64,000 nt of DNA from NCBI GenBank assembly GCA_035968315.1, contig JAVYIN010000009.1, positions 183,202 to 247,201 of the forward strand. Reading direction: 5' to 3'. Shown one piece after another: positions 57,389 to 64,000 of the stretch (positions are counted from its first letter, which is position 1; the number at the start of each line of letters is the position of its first letter). The notes below the pieces were generated by a model. It saw only the letters and a program-made list of their open reading frames with translations, made no database searches and had not been told where the DNA came from. Source of the stretch: Nitrospira sp. (GTDB taxonomy: Bacteria; Nitrospirota; Nitrospiria; Nitrospirales; Nitrospiraceae). A program made the translations under genes and the position numbers.

Positions 57389-58775
57389 AGGCGGAACCTC
57401 GTCGAGGAATCTGCACGTCCACTCCTGGATGCTCGGCTTCTATGGCCGCGCCCAGTGACAAGGCCTGTTTTTCTTCACCATGCACGATGAAGATTTTGGC
57501 CGGCAAGGGATTGATGGCGCGCACATAGGCCAGAAGATCATTGCGGTCGGCATGGGCCGAGAGTCCGTTGAGTTTCACCACCTGCGCCCGCCGCTGCGTC
57601 GGCACCCCGAAGATCGGCACGACATCCCACCCTTCAACCAGCTTCCGGCCCAGGGTATGCTCCGCCTGGAAGCCGACAAAGACGATGACGTTGGCTTCGT
57701 CTTGGATGGCATGCTTGAGATGATGAAGCACCCGCCCGCCTTCGCACATTCCGGAAGAAGAAATGATCACGCAGGGGCCCTTCATCGAATTGAGACGCTT
57801 GCTGTCTTCCGGATTGGAGATGAAGTGGATGTATCGAGAGGCGAAGAGGTCCCCCTCCGATGCGAATGTCCTATAGGTTTCTTCGTCATAACATTCCGGG
57901 TGACGGCGAAAGACATCGGTCGCCTTGGATGCCAACGGGGAGTCGATATAGATGGGAATGGGGTCAATCCGCTGCTCGCCGACCAGCGCTTTGATCCGCA
58001 TGATGAGTTCTTGCGTACGCCCGACGGCAAAGGCCGGCACGATGATCTTGCTCTTATGCGCCCTGGCATGGGCGATGAGATCCTGTGCTTGTTGCTTGAG
58101 TTTCTCTTCCGCCTGTTCATGCAGGCGGTCGCCATAGGTAGATTCGAGAATGAGTACGTCACAGGGAGGCGGCGGTTCCGGATCGCGCAAGATCGGCATA
58201 TGCGACCGTCCCAGATCGCCGCTGAAGAGCACCGTCGTCGTGTTCCCCCGCGCCGTGTACTTCACACGGACAGCGGCCGATCCGAGAATGTGACCTGCGT
58301 CGTGAAATGAGGCCGTCATCCTCGGTGCGATCTTGACCGCATCCTGGTAGCGCACCCCCACAAACCGGCGCGTAATGGCTTCCACATCATCGGAATCGAA
58401 AAATGGCTGCACGCACTTCTTGCCTCTCCGCTGTTCTTTCTTATTTACATAGCGGCAGTCGCTTTCTTGAATATGCGCGGCATCCTGCAGCATGATCGCG
58501 GCAAGATCGGCCGTGGCTCGCGTGAGGTATACCTTCCCGGAAAACCGATATCGATCCAGAACCGGCAAGGCACCGGAATGATCGATATGGGCATGAGAGA
58601 GCAGCACGGATGACAAGGACTTCGGATCAAACCCCAACTCGCGGTTCTGCCGGTCTGCCTCCTCCCGCCGCCCTTGGAACATGCCGCAATCCAGAAGCAG
58701 CCGGCACCCGGCCGTTTCGATCAGATGCCGGCTTCCGGTGACCGACCGGGCCGCGCCGTGAAATGAGAGCTTCAT
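57378..58775 (-). CDS. Metallo-beta-lactamase-fold beta-CASP ribonuclease
   Basis: The ATG at 58775 overlaps the stop of the LOG-family gene (ATGA), giving 465 aa. The metal-binding motif LLSHAHIDHSG is followed by HIQESDC, SFHDAGHILGSAAV, FSGDLGR (motif 4), the beta-CASP insertion (PAFAVGRTQELIMRIKALVG, IDSPLAS) and the C-terminal GLSAHADRNDLL. The family (RNase J / CPSF-73 / YSH1-like) processes RNA. No KH or other extra domain is present, so the substrate is unknown. Confidence 0.9.
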   Translation of the reverse strand: MKLSFHGAARSVTGSRHLIETAGCRLLLDCGMFQGRREEADRQNRELGFDPKSLSSVLLSHAHIDHSGALPVLDRYRFSGKVYLTRATADLAAIMLQDAAHIQESDCRYVNKKEQRRGKKCVQPFFDSDDVEAITRRFVGVRYQDAVKIAPRMTASFHDAGHILGSAAVRVKYTARGNTTTVLFSGDLGRSHMPILRDPEPPPPCDVLILESTYGDRLHEQAEEKLKQQAQDLIAHARAHKSKIIVPAFAVGRTQELIMRIKALVGEQRIDPIPIYIDSPLASKATDVFRRHPECYDEETYRTFASEGDLFASRYIHFISNPEDSKRLNSMKGPCVIISSSGMCEGGRVLHHLKHAIQDEANVIVFVGFQAEHTLGRKLVEGWDVVPIFGVPTQRRAQVVKLNGLSAHADRNDLLAYVRAINPLPAKIFIVHGEEKQALSLGAAIEAEHPGVDVQIPRRGSAYEI

Positions 58776-59638
58776 GACGGTGGCCCCGCAGACTGATTGG
58801 TGGCAATGATCTCCCACGCCTCCTGGGCTGTCTCGGCATAGTGAAAGAGGTCCCGATCTTTTGCACTGATCAGCCCCTCTTCGACGAGCATCTCCCAATT
58901 GATCAAGCGATCCCAAAATGCGCGTCCCACCAAGACTACGGTCACGCCGGTGACTTTCCCCGTTTGGGTCAGCGTGAGGGTTTCAAACAGTTCGTCCAAT
59001 GTGCCGAAACCGCCGGGGAATGCCACCAAGGCTTTGGCGCGAATGAGAAAATGCATTTTTCTGAGAGCGAAATAGCGGAATTGGAAACAGAGTTCCGGGG
59101 TAATGTAGGGATTCGGTTGCTGTTCGTGCGGCAAGGTGATGTTGAGCCCAATGGACTTGGCCTGTACGTCGGCGGCTCCCCGATTGGCGGCCTCCATGAT
59201 GCCAGGCCCGCCGCCGGTCACAATGACATACTCGCAGCGCCCATCAGTTTGGCACGAGCTGGACACTAGGCGTCCAAACTCCCGGGCCACGTCATAATAG
59301 CGGGACAACTCGCGCTGCCGTGTGGCCACCGCCACCTGTCGCTGCCGGACCGGATCGTCCGGATGCTCAGCCGCTTCCCGTTCTGCGGTGAGGAGAGCCA
59401 GCTCAGCCGCCATGGGCTCCTGCAGCCTGGCACTGCCGAACACCACGATCGTGGAGTGAATTCCCTGTTCTGACTGGATGATCTCGGGCTTCAGCAGCTC
59501 CAGCCCAAGCCGCAGGGGGCGCAATTCTTCGCGCTGCATGAACACGACATCGCGATCAGCAGGGATATAGGAGGAGGAAGCAAGAATCGCGTCGTTGGAG
59601 GAGGAATCCTCGGGAGAGGCCTTACCCATGGCAGGCAT
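58772..59638 (-). CDS. LOG-family protein (TIGR00730-type)
   Basis: The 288-aa protein contains the family motif PGGFGTLDELFETLTLTQTG preceded by TGGGPGIMEAANRGAADV, as in cytokinin-riboside-monophosphate phosphoribohydrolases (lysine-decarboxylase-like fold). An N-terminal extension of about 75 residues precedes the usual VFGSARL strand. Activity on nucleoside 5'-monophosphates is known for some members. The substrate here is not established. Two Met codons (59638, 59629) are possible starts without strong Shine-Dalgarno. Confidence 0.85.
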   Translation of the reverse strand: MPAMGKASPEDSSSNDAILASSSYIPADRDVVFMQREELRPLRLGLELLKPEIIQSEQGIHSTIVVFGSARLQEPMAAELALLTAEREAAEHPDDPVRQRQVAVATRQRELSRYYDVAREFGRLVSSSCQTDGRCEYVIVTGGGPGIMEAANRGAADVQAKSIGLNITLPHEQQPNPYITPELCFQFRYFALRKMHFLIRAKALVAFPGGFGTLDELFETLTLTQTGKVTGVTVVLVGRAFWDRLINWEMLVEEGLISAKDRDLFHYAETAQEAWEIIATNQSAGPPS

Positions 59639-59695
59639 TATAAACGGACCGGCACCAGGCAGCAATTGACAAGACGCTGCGAGGAAGGAAACCTC

Positions 59696-60115
59696 TCAGA
59701 AGGGCCAGAACCACAGAACCGGCACCACTCCCTCATGCCGAGTAAACGCAATGGTCCTCACGACTCCCTGCGTATCGTAATAGACGTGAAACTCTTCTTT
59801 ATCGATCCCCGTGCGCGCCAGTGTCATCGACGGGGAATAGGGAGAAAAGGCTCTGACGATATAGCCAAAATCAATCGCGGAGGACTTGGTATCGCTCCAT
59901 TCATAGACGGTCGCCATACCGAATTCAGACTCATAAATTTCCTGGGGCACACCGAGCCGGGACACGACTTGCTGCATCGTGGTGCTTCCTGACTGGATGA
60001 AGGTCACCCCCTGCGGGGAAATGACATCGTTCACCACGACCCGACGAAGACTGCATCCGGCCAGCAGAACCACGCAGAGCGCAGCGACAATCCATCGAAC
60101 GGCCTTCACATTCAC
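59696..60115 (-). CDS. Lipoprotein with BamE/SmpA-like domain (second of a tandem pair)
   Basis: A GTG start behind TAGGAG gives 139 aa with a lipoprotein signal (VRWIVAALCVVLLAGC, lipobox LLAGC). The mature part begins with IQSGSTTMQQVVSRLGVPQE, the helix pair of SmpA/OmlA/BamE-type domains (G.T...V...LG.P), and continues with a beta hairpin containing YEWSDT. It lies 7 bp downstream of a similar lipoprotein, and both end in a W-P-F motif. Function is probably at the outer membrane. Confidence 0.7.
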   Translation of the reverse strand: MNVKAVRWIVAALCVVLLAGCSLRRVVVNDVISPQGVTFIQSGSTTMQQVVSRLGVPQEIYESEFGMATVYEWSDTKSSAIDFGYIVRAFSPYSPSMTLARTGIDKEEFHVYYDTQGVVRTIAFTRHEGVVPVLWFWPF

Positions 60116-60122
60116 GCTCCTA

Positions 60123-60509
60123 CTAATCGCCAAACGGCCAGAGCTTAAATTCCACATTCGGCGTCCGCTTACCGTACAGCACTTCTTCCACCAACCCGTT
60201 CCTTCCAAAGAATACATAGAGGTTGTCACTCTTAACCTCCATCCGCACAAGATTCACGATCAAGAGCAAGAGTGCCGGAGATTTACCGTCATAATAGTAG
60301 TAGTGAAAAATCTCCCGCTCGTTCCCCCGGATAATCCGCTCCGGTGCCCCCAGGAGAGCGACGACATCACTTGTAGTGCTGACGCCCTTCTTAATCTGTA
60401 CAATAACCTCTTCTCGAAGCGGCTCTCCAAACGTGCCACGGGTGACGACGCAGCCCTGCGCCGCAACCAAGGCCAACAGTACAATCCCCATCAGCCGCAC
60501 ACCTGACAT
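60123..60509 (-). CDS. Lipoprotein with BamE/SmpA-like domain (first of a tandem pair)
   Basis: The start at MSGVRLMGIVLLALVAAQGC gives a clear lipoprotein signal and 128 aa. GGGGGTG precedes the ATG. IVQIKKGVSTTSDVVALLGA (then PE) matches the BamE/SmpA-type helix pair, followed by IFHYYYYDGK and VEEVLYG strands. The protein ends FKLWPFGD, resembling the downstream gene's end. The acetyltransferase gene is 13 bp upstream. Confidence 0.72.
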   Translation of the reverse strand: MSGVRLMGIVLLALVAAQGCVVTRGTFGEPLREEVIVQIKKGVSTTSDVVALLGAPERIIRGNEREIFHYYYYDGKSPALLLLIVNLVRMEVKSDNLYVFFGRNGLVEEVLYGKRTPNVEFKLWPFGD

Positions 60510-60522
60510 ACGACACCCCCGG

Positions 60523-61035
60523 TTACGCTTCATCTGGACGATCCGCCAAACTCTGCTGGTGTCCCAGGACAAAATCCGTTTCATAGACCTCATAGGAGGA
60601 TGGTTTCAACCCGACCTTTCGATACACCTCTTGCGCCAACCGATTTTCTGACTCAACGTACAGCCGGACTCCACAGACCTTTGGATCAGCCTTGGCCGTG
60701 GCCATCACAGTCGCGTGCATCTTTCGAAAAATCCCTTTTCTCCGCCACGCTGGATCGACATACACACTTTGAATCCACCAGAACACGGCGTTCCGCCAGT
60801 CACTCCATTCGTAGGTCACCATTAATTGCCCTACCACGGAGCGCTCGTTCGCTCCTTGATGCTCGGCTACCACAAAAAAGCCGTGCGCGGGTGTTTCTAA
60901 CAGAGAACGGGTCCCGTAACGAAGCCGGTCGCGATCAAGCATCCGCCCTTCCGTTTCACGCGCCATGGCGGCGCTGAAGGCCGCGATAGCCTCAACATCC
61001 TCTATTCGCGCCGGCCGAATCAGTACCTCTGACAT
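60523..61035 (-). CDS. GNAT-family N-acetyltransferase
   Basis: The 170-aa protein shows the GNAT pattern: IRPARIEDVEAIAAFSAAMA, strand WWIQSVYVDPAWRRKGIFRK with the acetyl-CoA loop (RRKGIF, the usual RxxGxG/A being slightly altered), and the AQEVYRKVGLKPSSYEVYE end. Substrate unknown. It begins 19 bp after the DUF502 gene, on the same strand. Confidence 0.85.
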   Translation of the reverse strand: MSEVLIRPARIEDVEAIAAFSAAMARETEGRMLDRDRLRYGTRSLLETPAHGFFVVAEHQGANERSVVGQLMVTYEWSDWRNAVFWWIQSVYVDPAWRRKGIFRKMHATVMATAKADPKVCGVRLYVESENRLAQEVYRKVGLKPSSYEVYETDFVLGHQQSLADRPDEA

Positions 61036-61054
61036 TCTTGCCGTAATCCTCTCT

Positions 61055-61666
61055 CTAGCTCTTGACCGGATCTAACCACCCGGCAGAGGGTTTATAGAAT
61101 CCCGCGGAGAACTCCATTTTCATGGCGTCTTCGGCAGCCAGACTCAATCGTTTGATTTGGTCATCTGGAATGAACGCCAGATACCCGGTGAAGGGATGAA
61201 TGGCCGTGGGAACAAAGATCATCACTAGTCTCGCGGCAGGCGTGACTTGGAGCGGCTCGGGCGCTCGCCCCATCACAAAACCGAGTGCCCAGAGGCCATC
61301 TCGCGGAAAGGGGAATGCCACCACAGTACTTTGTCCAAACCGCGACCGGAAATTCAGTAATTCGGTGATCCCCTTCATGGTGAGGTAAATGGTACGCACA
61401 AGGGGAACCTGTTCCACTTTCTGCTCAAGACGCCTGATCAGATGTTCACCCATCACGTGGGTCACCAGCGCCCCGATTGACAGGACAAGAACCACGAGCA
61501 GAACAAGGCCCAAGCCTGGGGTATGGACTGGCAATCGATCTCCGATTAGGTCCGCCAGCAGTGCATCGAGGGTGGTAAAGAGCGCGGAGAGAATTAGGAA
61601 GGTGGCCCAGGCAGGAACGAGGAGGAATAGGCCTGTGCCGAATATCCTCCAGATGACGACAGACAT
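61055..61666 (-). CDS. DUF502-family inner-membrane protein
   Basis: The 203-aa protein has two transmembrane helices in the first 75 residues (GTGLFLLVPAWATFLILSAL, LVLLVVLVLSIGALVTHVMG), then a soluble C-terminal half with PLVRTIYLTMKGITELLNFR, the conserved segment FPFPRDGLWALGFVMGR and FVPTAIHPFTGYLAFIPDDQ. All match the DUF502 family. The biochemical role of the family is not established. Confidence 0.88.
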   Translation of the reverse strand: MSVVIWRIFGTGLFLLVPAWATFLILSALFTTLDALLADLIGDRLPVHTPGLGLVLLVVLVLSIGALVTHVMGEHLIRRLEQKVEQVPLVRTIYLTMKGITELLNFRSRFGQSTVVAFPFPRDGLWALGFVMGRAPEPLQVTPAARLVMIFVPTAIHPFTGYLAFIPDDQIKRLSLAAEDAMKMEFSAGFYKPSAGWLDPVKS

Positions 61667-61839
61667 GAAACGTAGCTCCAGCCTGAGGAATCTCTCTCAG
61701 TTTTGGAGTGTAGCAGAATATCTTTCCATCGAGAAGAAGACTCTTGCTCTTGATCTGCCCAGGAATTCTCCCTTATGCTTCTGTCCTATCGTATTATCTG
61801 ATTTATCGACTAGGACTGGGCTGAATGAAGGAGGGTCCC

Positions 61840-62100
61840 ATGAGCGTGGATAAAGATTTGCTCGCTATTCTGTGTTGCCCGGAGACTAAACAGACAGTTA
61901 GCCTCGCCGATGGAGAGTTGGTATCGAAGTTGAACGATGCGATACGCAAAGGAAGCTTGAAAAATATCGGGAAGCACCAGGTGACCGAGGAACTGGATGG
62001 CGGGCTGCTGAGATCCGACTCCAAAATTGTGTACCCGATTCGCGAAAATATTCCTGTTATGCTTATCGAAGAAGGCATTCCCCTCGAACAGCTCGCGTAA
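61840..62100 (+). CDS. Trm112-like small protein (UPF0434)
   Basis: A strong GAAGGAGGG precedes ATG. The 86-aa protein has the family opening VDKDLLAILCCPETKQTVSL and the closing SKIVYPIRENIPVMLIEEGI. The middle is longer than the usual about 60 aa UPF0434 proteins (extra DGELVSKLNDAIRKGSLKNI). These proteins relate to the zinc-binding Trm112 methyltransferase activator, but only one Cys pair (CC) remains here, so zinc binding is doubtful. Confidence 0.8.
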   Translation: MSVDKDLLAILCCPETKQTVSLADGELVSKLNDAIRKGSLKNIGKHQVTEELDGGLLRSDSKIVYPIRENIPVMLIEEGIPLEQLA

Positions 62101-62177
62101 CCTATATATTGTTCCCGGCTTCTCTGCACGAACGGATCAAGTTCCCTCCTTCGTGCCAGCCGATTTCGTTCCAGGCC

Positions 62178-62450
62178 TCAACGATTCACACTGCTTCCGT
62201 GGGTGTCGGTCTTTGATCCGGTAGATGCTCCGCACTCCATACACAAGTATTCGTAGAGATTTCCGGTCGGGAGAACCAAGAGCAGTCGCTCACGTGTCGG
62301 CGTCGCCACGCGGCAACGGGGACAATACAGAAGCGAGGCTTTTAACGCTCCGAATTGGTCAGGCGGTTGTTGAGGAGACACCCTCTGCCTGGGGATAGGA
62401 TTTGGCTGATGCCACGGACTGGGAATTGAACCACGTCTGGTCGTCGACAT
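62178..62450 (-). CDS. Small putative zinc-finger protein
   Basis: The protein has two CxxC pairs about 30 residues apart (LLYCPRCRVATP and YLCMECGAST), forming a likely zinc site after a Pro/Gln-rich N-terminus. The start is uncertain: ATG at 62450 lacks a Shine-Dalgarno, and a TTG 30 codons upstream would extend the protein with low-complexity sequence. Function unknown. Confidence 0.5.
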   Translation of the reverse strand: MSTTRRGSIPSPWHQPNPIPRQRVSPQQPPDQFGALKASLLYCPRCRVATPTRERLLLVLPTGNLYEYLCMECGASTGSKTDTHGSSVNR

Positions 62451-62549
62451 ATTGGAATTGTATTCAAGGGAGAGCGGCTGGTCAATGGGAAGACCCGGGG
62501 CTAGAGCGGCGGCGCGTTTCGGAGCAAGCGGACTGCTCAACCGACAATC

Positions 62550-62777
62550 CTATCCCTCATATTCCGATGAAGGCAGCGCCTTTGTCCGACGATAATACCG
62601 CCAGAGTAGGCGGAATAGTTGGACCGCCGTATAAATGACGAGGCCGCTCATGAGTCCGTAGAATCCGGCGCGACTCCACGGCCAGAGCTCGGGGGCATGC
62701 AGCACGAAACCCAGAGCAAGATGCCCCCCTGCTCCCAGGCAGAGGGCAAAGATAATCCACTCCCGTGCCAATGTCAT
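62550..62777 (-). CDS. Small two-helix membrane protein, 75 aa
   Basis: Two hydrophobic segments (WIIFALCLGAGGHLALGFVL and FYGLMSGLVIYTAVQLFRLL) are followed by a basic, cytosolic-looking tail (WRYYRRTKALPSSEYEG). The ATG has only a weak ribosome binding site. Family not recognised. Confidence 0.55.
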   Translation of the reverse strand: MTLAREWIIFALCLGAGGHLALGFVLHAPELWPWSRAGFYGLMSGLVIYTAVQLFRLLWRYYRRTKALPSSEYEG

Positions 62778-62840
62778 AAACCGTGCCTGTCAGGGTAATA
62801 GGAAATACGGAGACCGACCGATCCTGATTGGCAGAAATCG

Positions 62841-63209
62841 CTACACTGTCGCTTTCGCCGATTCGATTTCTGTAGCCGTGATCAAGCTGGACAAATAGTC
62901 TGAAACGAAGTTCAGGGCTTCTTCTCGACCATCGGCACGGCGACCTTTTTCTCTCCGCTGCACGGAGAGCTCGTGCTCAAGATCAGACTTGACCTCTCCC
63001 AGGGTGCGCTGAAGGGAGGAAGGTGGAAGATTGGTGTCCATGTCTTCCAGCTCCTGACACCGATCGAGTACCCAATTGAGGCCTTCAATCCTTCCAGCGT
63101 AGTGTTCCTGCTCAGCCGTATCGATCCGAGCCATATTGGTCGCAAATGTTTGCGCTTCATAAATAAGATTATAGAAGCTGCTGACCGCCCGTTGCAGAGT
63201 TGTGCTCAT
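62841..63209 (-). CDS. Hypothetical helical protein, 122 aa
   Basis: The soluble, all-helical protein has amphipathic helices (RAVSSFYNLIYEAQTFATNM, LGEVKSDLEHELSVQRREKG, LNFVSDYLSSLITATEIES). There is no signal peptide, metal motif or known domain. GAAGGAGCATC precedes ATG. Function unknown. Confidence 0.6.
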   Translation of the reverse strand: MSTTLQRAVSSFYNLIYEAQTFATNMARIDTAEQEHYAGRIEGLNWVLDRCQELEDMDTNLPPSSLQRTLGEVKSDLEHELSVQRREKGRRADGREEALNFVSDYLSSLITATEIESAKATV

Positions 63210-63308
63210 GATGCTCCTTCATCTGAAATTGACTAACATTTTAATTATACCTGAGAAACTCAAGGCGACAAGAAATATTTTTGACCAATCCCGGGTGAGT
63301 CTCAGGGA

Positions 63309-63638
63309 TTACGTGAAGAGGAGAGAGTGAAATTCGTTCATAAAGCCGTAGTACAAGGGCGCGAAGTGCTTAAGGCTTTCCGGGCTGGTTTCCTTGAGTC
63401 TTTTAAAAAAGAAGACCTGTGCACGAGGGTCAATTTGTTCAAGTAAATGGCTCAATTGCGCCATCGTATAACTCCCGGCAGGAACGCTCAGGACATAATG
63501 GACAAGGCGCTCGACAAATTGTTGCGCCACATACTCTGTCGCTAAATAGTCCTGTGGAATCTTCCCTGATGCCAATAGCTCATCAAATGCAACCGCCTGT
63601 GCGGCAAAGGGGATTGACGGTTTTGGCTGAGAGGTCAC
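63309..63638 (-). CDS. Hypothetical protein, 109 aa
   Basis: The GTG at 63638 has a strong GTGGAGGG ribosome binding site and gives 109 aa. The frame also runs on upstream without a start signal. The protein is helical and contains LASGKIPQDYLATEYVAQQF and LKHFAPLYYGFMNEFHSLLF, with no recognised motif. Family unknown. Confidence 0.55.
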   Translation of the reverse strand: MTSQPKPSIPFAAQAVAFDELLASGKIPQDYLATEYVAQQFVERLVHYVLSVPAGSYTMAQLSHLLEQIDPRAQVFFFKRLKETSPESLKHFAPLYYGFMNEFHSLLFT

Positions 63639-63868
63639 CAGATCCCTCCACAATGTCCTGAAAACACAGGACAAGACCACTCTACTGGACACCCTGAATA
63701 CCGTCAAGTGCGCATTAGAAGCAGGCCGTCTGAGCCTAAAGACTGATGCGAGACGGAACGGCTGGGCCAAACAGTGCTGGCTCCATGATAACTTTCATTC
63801 ATCCTAAGCAAACAGACAGATTTCAGATAAGCCGTAATATTACATGAGCCCTCTCGGAGCCAAAGAGA

Positions 63869-63900
63869 ATGGGCGGAGCCCCCGAAGGAACTCCGCCCAT
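63869..63900 (-). terminator. Terminator of the gene running off the right edge
   Basis: A perfect 10-bp stem (63869-63878 with 63891-63900) lies 26 bp downstream of the minus-strand stop at 63927. No long U-run follows, but the position fits. Between 63639 and 63868 no gene is seen. Confidence 0.6.
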
Positions 63901-63926
63901 CCCTGAAGCGACCGCCTCGCTGTGAC

Positions 63927-64000
63927 TTACAGCCAGGTTACGCGCTCGGCCGGCCGAATGTAGATCGGCTCTTCGACCTGAATACGCGCCACTTCCTTGC
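63927..64000 (-). CDS. 3' end of an unidentified gene (truncated by the window edge)
   Basis: A minus-strand frame, open to the window edge, ends EPIYIRPAERVTWL before TAA and is followed by a good hairpin. The 24 codons are protein-like but too few to name a product. Confidence 0.55.
   Translation of the reverse strand, partial: KEVARIQVEEPIYIRPAERVTWL

Overview
The window looks like chromosomal DNA from a Gram-negative, moderately GC-rich bacterium, most plausibly a Nitrospira-type member of the Nitrospirota. This is inferred from gene content and style: many small lipoproteins and TPR proteins, a lone succinate dehydrogenase/fumarate reductase flavoprotein, F1 ATP synthase genes without adjacent F0 genes, and a trmFO-xerC-hslVU-argB cluster. 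No rRNA or marker gene in the window proves the assignment. Almost everything is core chromosome. The only clearly accessory region is an RHS (YD-repeat) locus near 52.0-56.2 kb.

Layout. 0-4.5 kb: a secreted coiled-coil protein, small lipoproteins, a REC-GGDEF regulator, a TPR protein behind a sigma-54-like promoter, and a DUF2726 protein. 4.5-9.4 kb: anmK on the minus strand, diverging from a zinc-type ABC importer (binding protein, ATPase, permease) and an outer-membrane barrel protein that ends in a clear terminator. 9.4-19.6 kb (mostly minus strand): an acetyltransferase, rluD, a lipoprotein, the F1 operon atpHAGDC with a stem-loop in each of its three larger gaps, and an AsmA-like protein. 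19.7-23.6 kb: tRNA-Ser, an unusual tRNA-like foldback, the SRP RNA, then dnaX-ybaB-recR and a DksA-like zinc-finger protein. 23.6-25.5 kb: two lipoproteins and tRNA-Val. 25.7-32.4 kb: a tightly packed run trmFO-xerC-hslV-hslU-argB-M28 peptidase-hypothetical behind a good promoter. 32.4-36.9 kb: a gamma-carbonic-anhydrase-like protein, rimO, purU, and an HtrA protease preceded by its likely two-component regulators (to 39.1 kb). 39.2-44.6 kb: sdhA diverging from full-length gcvP. 44.7-52.0 kb: arfB, fabI, a mug-type glycosylase, a tiny lysine/glutamate-rich exported protein, a NUDIX hydrolase, gcvT, an FKBP isomerase and a FIST protein. 52.0-56.2 kb: the RHS locus. 56.2-64 kb: a P1 peptidase, a beta-CASP nuclease, a LOG-family protein, paired lipoproteins, acetyltransferase and membrane proteins, and the 3' end of an unidentified gene running off the right edge.

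The most interesting items are these. (1) The C-terminal tip of the RHS protein carries the ligand spacing of zinc-dependent phospholipase C / S1-P1 nucleases. It is translationally coupled to an AT-richer exported protein that is a natural candidate for its immunity factor. The RHS gene itself seems to have lost its 5' end, and a signal-peptide RHS stub survives downstream. (2) A roughly 130-nt foldback between tRNA-Ser and the SRP RNA repeats the tRNA 3' end, including CCA, and contains internal hairpins. (3) Inverted repeats sit between the F1 ATP synthase genes. (4) Purine-rich inverted repeats recur in intergenic gaps. All functional statements rest on reading motifs by eye; no database search was run.
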